DNA of 56,280 nucleotides from Cyclospora cayetanensis. Lineage: Eukaryota; Apicomplexa; Conoidasida; Eucoccidiorida; Eimeriidae. This document shows, one piece after another, positions 55,741-56,280 of this stretch. The first letter of the stretch is position 1, and each line of letters begins with the position of its first letter. The notes under the pieces were generated by a model. The model worked only from the letters and a program-made list of their open reading frames with translations, searched no databases and was not told the origin of the DNA. The stretch covers positions 1 to 56,280 of the forward strand of contig NW_020312171.1 in NCBI RefSeq assembly GCF_002999335.1. The letters are read 5' to 3'. Position numbers and translations under genes: made by a program.

Positions 55741-56280
55741 TCGCTACTGTTGTCACTGCTACTGCTGTTGCAAAGGCTGCTTCCACTGATGCAGATGCTA
55801 TTGCTGCTTGTGGTACTGCTACTGCTGTCGTGAATGCTGCTTCCACTGATGCAGATGCTATTGCTGCTTGTGCTACTGCTACTGCTGTTGCAAAGGCTGC
55901 TTCCACTGATGCAGATGCTATTGCTGCTTGTGCTACTGCTACTGCTGTTGCAAACGCTGCTTCCACTGATGCAGATGCTGATGCTATCGCTGCTGTCACT
56001 GCTGCTTGTGCTACTGCTACTGCTGTTGCAAAGGCTGCTTCCACTGATGCAGATGCTATTGCTGCTTGTGCTACTGCTACTGCTGTTGCAAAGGCTGCTT
56101 CCACTGATGCAGATGCTATTGCTGCTTGTGCTACTGCTACTGCTGTTGCAAATGCTGCTTCCACTGATGCAGATGCTGATGCTATCGCTGCTGTCACTGC
56201 TGCTTGTGCTACTGCTACTGCTGTTGCAAAGGCTGCTTCCACTGATGCAGATGCTATTGCTGCTTGTGCTACTGCTACTG
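55741..56280. repeat. 60/78-bp tandem array with a 198-bp higher-order period, cut by the window end
   Basis: The element TTCCACTGATGCAGA recurs at 55781, 55841, 55901, 55961, 56039, 56099, 56159 and 56237, giving spacings 60, 60, 60, 78, 60, 60, 78. The 78-bp units carry an 18-bp extra segment (ATGCTATCGCTGCTGTCA). The array is open on both strands: plus reads Ala-rich units such as AVAKAASTDADAIAAC, minus reads VEAAFATAVAVAQAAIASAS. Both unit lengths are multiples of 3. It may be a repetitive Ala-rich coding region, strand unknown, or a non-coding satellite. Confidence 0.92.

Noticed and set aside
55741..56280. Tandem array considered as a centromere or telomere repeat
   Set aside because: No TTTAGGG-type telomere units are present; unit length and CTG content match local triplet-rich repeats, and only about 540 bp is visible.

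Overview
The window looks like nuclear DNA of a coccidian apicomplexan, most likely Eimeria. Genes are split by many short introns. Exons and UTRs are full of CAG/CTG triplet runs that give homopolymeric Gln, Ala and Ser tracts, and introns are packed with (TG)n, (TA)n and (CATA)n. Repeat-dense blocks alternate with repeat-poor stretches, as described for Eimeria chromosomes. I saw no bacterial, organellar or viral genes.

Layout. Positions 1-3793 (+): 3' two thirds of a GDP-mannose pyrophosphorylase gene, 5' end outside the window. 5.4-6.9 kb: CAG/GC-rich block of uncertain coding strand. 7362-10196 (+): complete dehydrodolichyl diphosphate synthase-like cis-prenyltransferase. 10725-14537 (-): multi-exon coiled-coil protein. 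14.55-16.9 kb: no recognisable gene. 16913-17483 (-): HSBP1-like protein. 17545-18051 (-): small two-Cys membrane protein resembling DMAC1/DUF4536. 18.06-20.2 kb: unresolved membrane and coiled-coil ORFs on both strands. 20824-22012 (+) and 26048-27880 (+): two paralogous RING-H2 proteins about 5 kb apart. 22-25.9 kb: repeat-poor, nothing recognised. 29745-33358 (-): complete 8-exon branched-chain 2-oxoacid dehydrogenase E1 alpha. 36562-40252 (-): splicing factor SLU7. 41900-44758 (+): single-exon EI24-domain membrane protein swollen by polyGln. 45643-49584 (-): complete 5-exon COX10 (heme O synthase). 50.5-52.04 kb (+): pyrimidine-rich array, then the end of an unknown gene. 52068-55100 (+): putative secreted Cys/Ser-repeat protein. 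55.74-56.28 kb: 60/78-bp higher-order tandem repeat running off the window.

How the genes relate. GDP-mannose pyrophosphorylase and the cis-prenyltransferase supply GDP-mannose and the dolichol backbone, the two precursors of dolichol-phosphate-mannose. BCKDH E1 alpha, COX10 and perhaps the DMAC1-like protein are mitochondrial. SLU7, HSBP1 and the RING proteins are housekeeping or regulatory. I see no operon-like system; this reads as an ordinary gene neighbourhood.

The most unusual signals are in non-coding sequence. A semi-palindromic motif, GTGTCTGTACA (full form GGTGTCTGTACACC), occurs seven times, each time on the sense strand of the gene I assign to that place. Two well-constrained introns use GC-AG splice sites with the same donor, CAG|GCAAGC. 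Exon boundaries were read by eye from splice consensus, reading frame and remembered family sequences; no database or transcript evidence was available.
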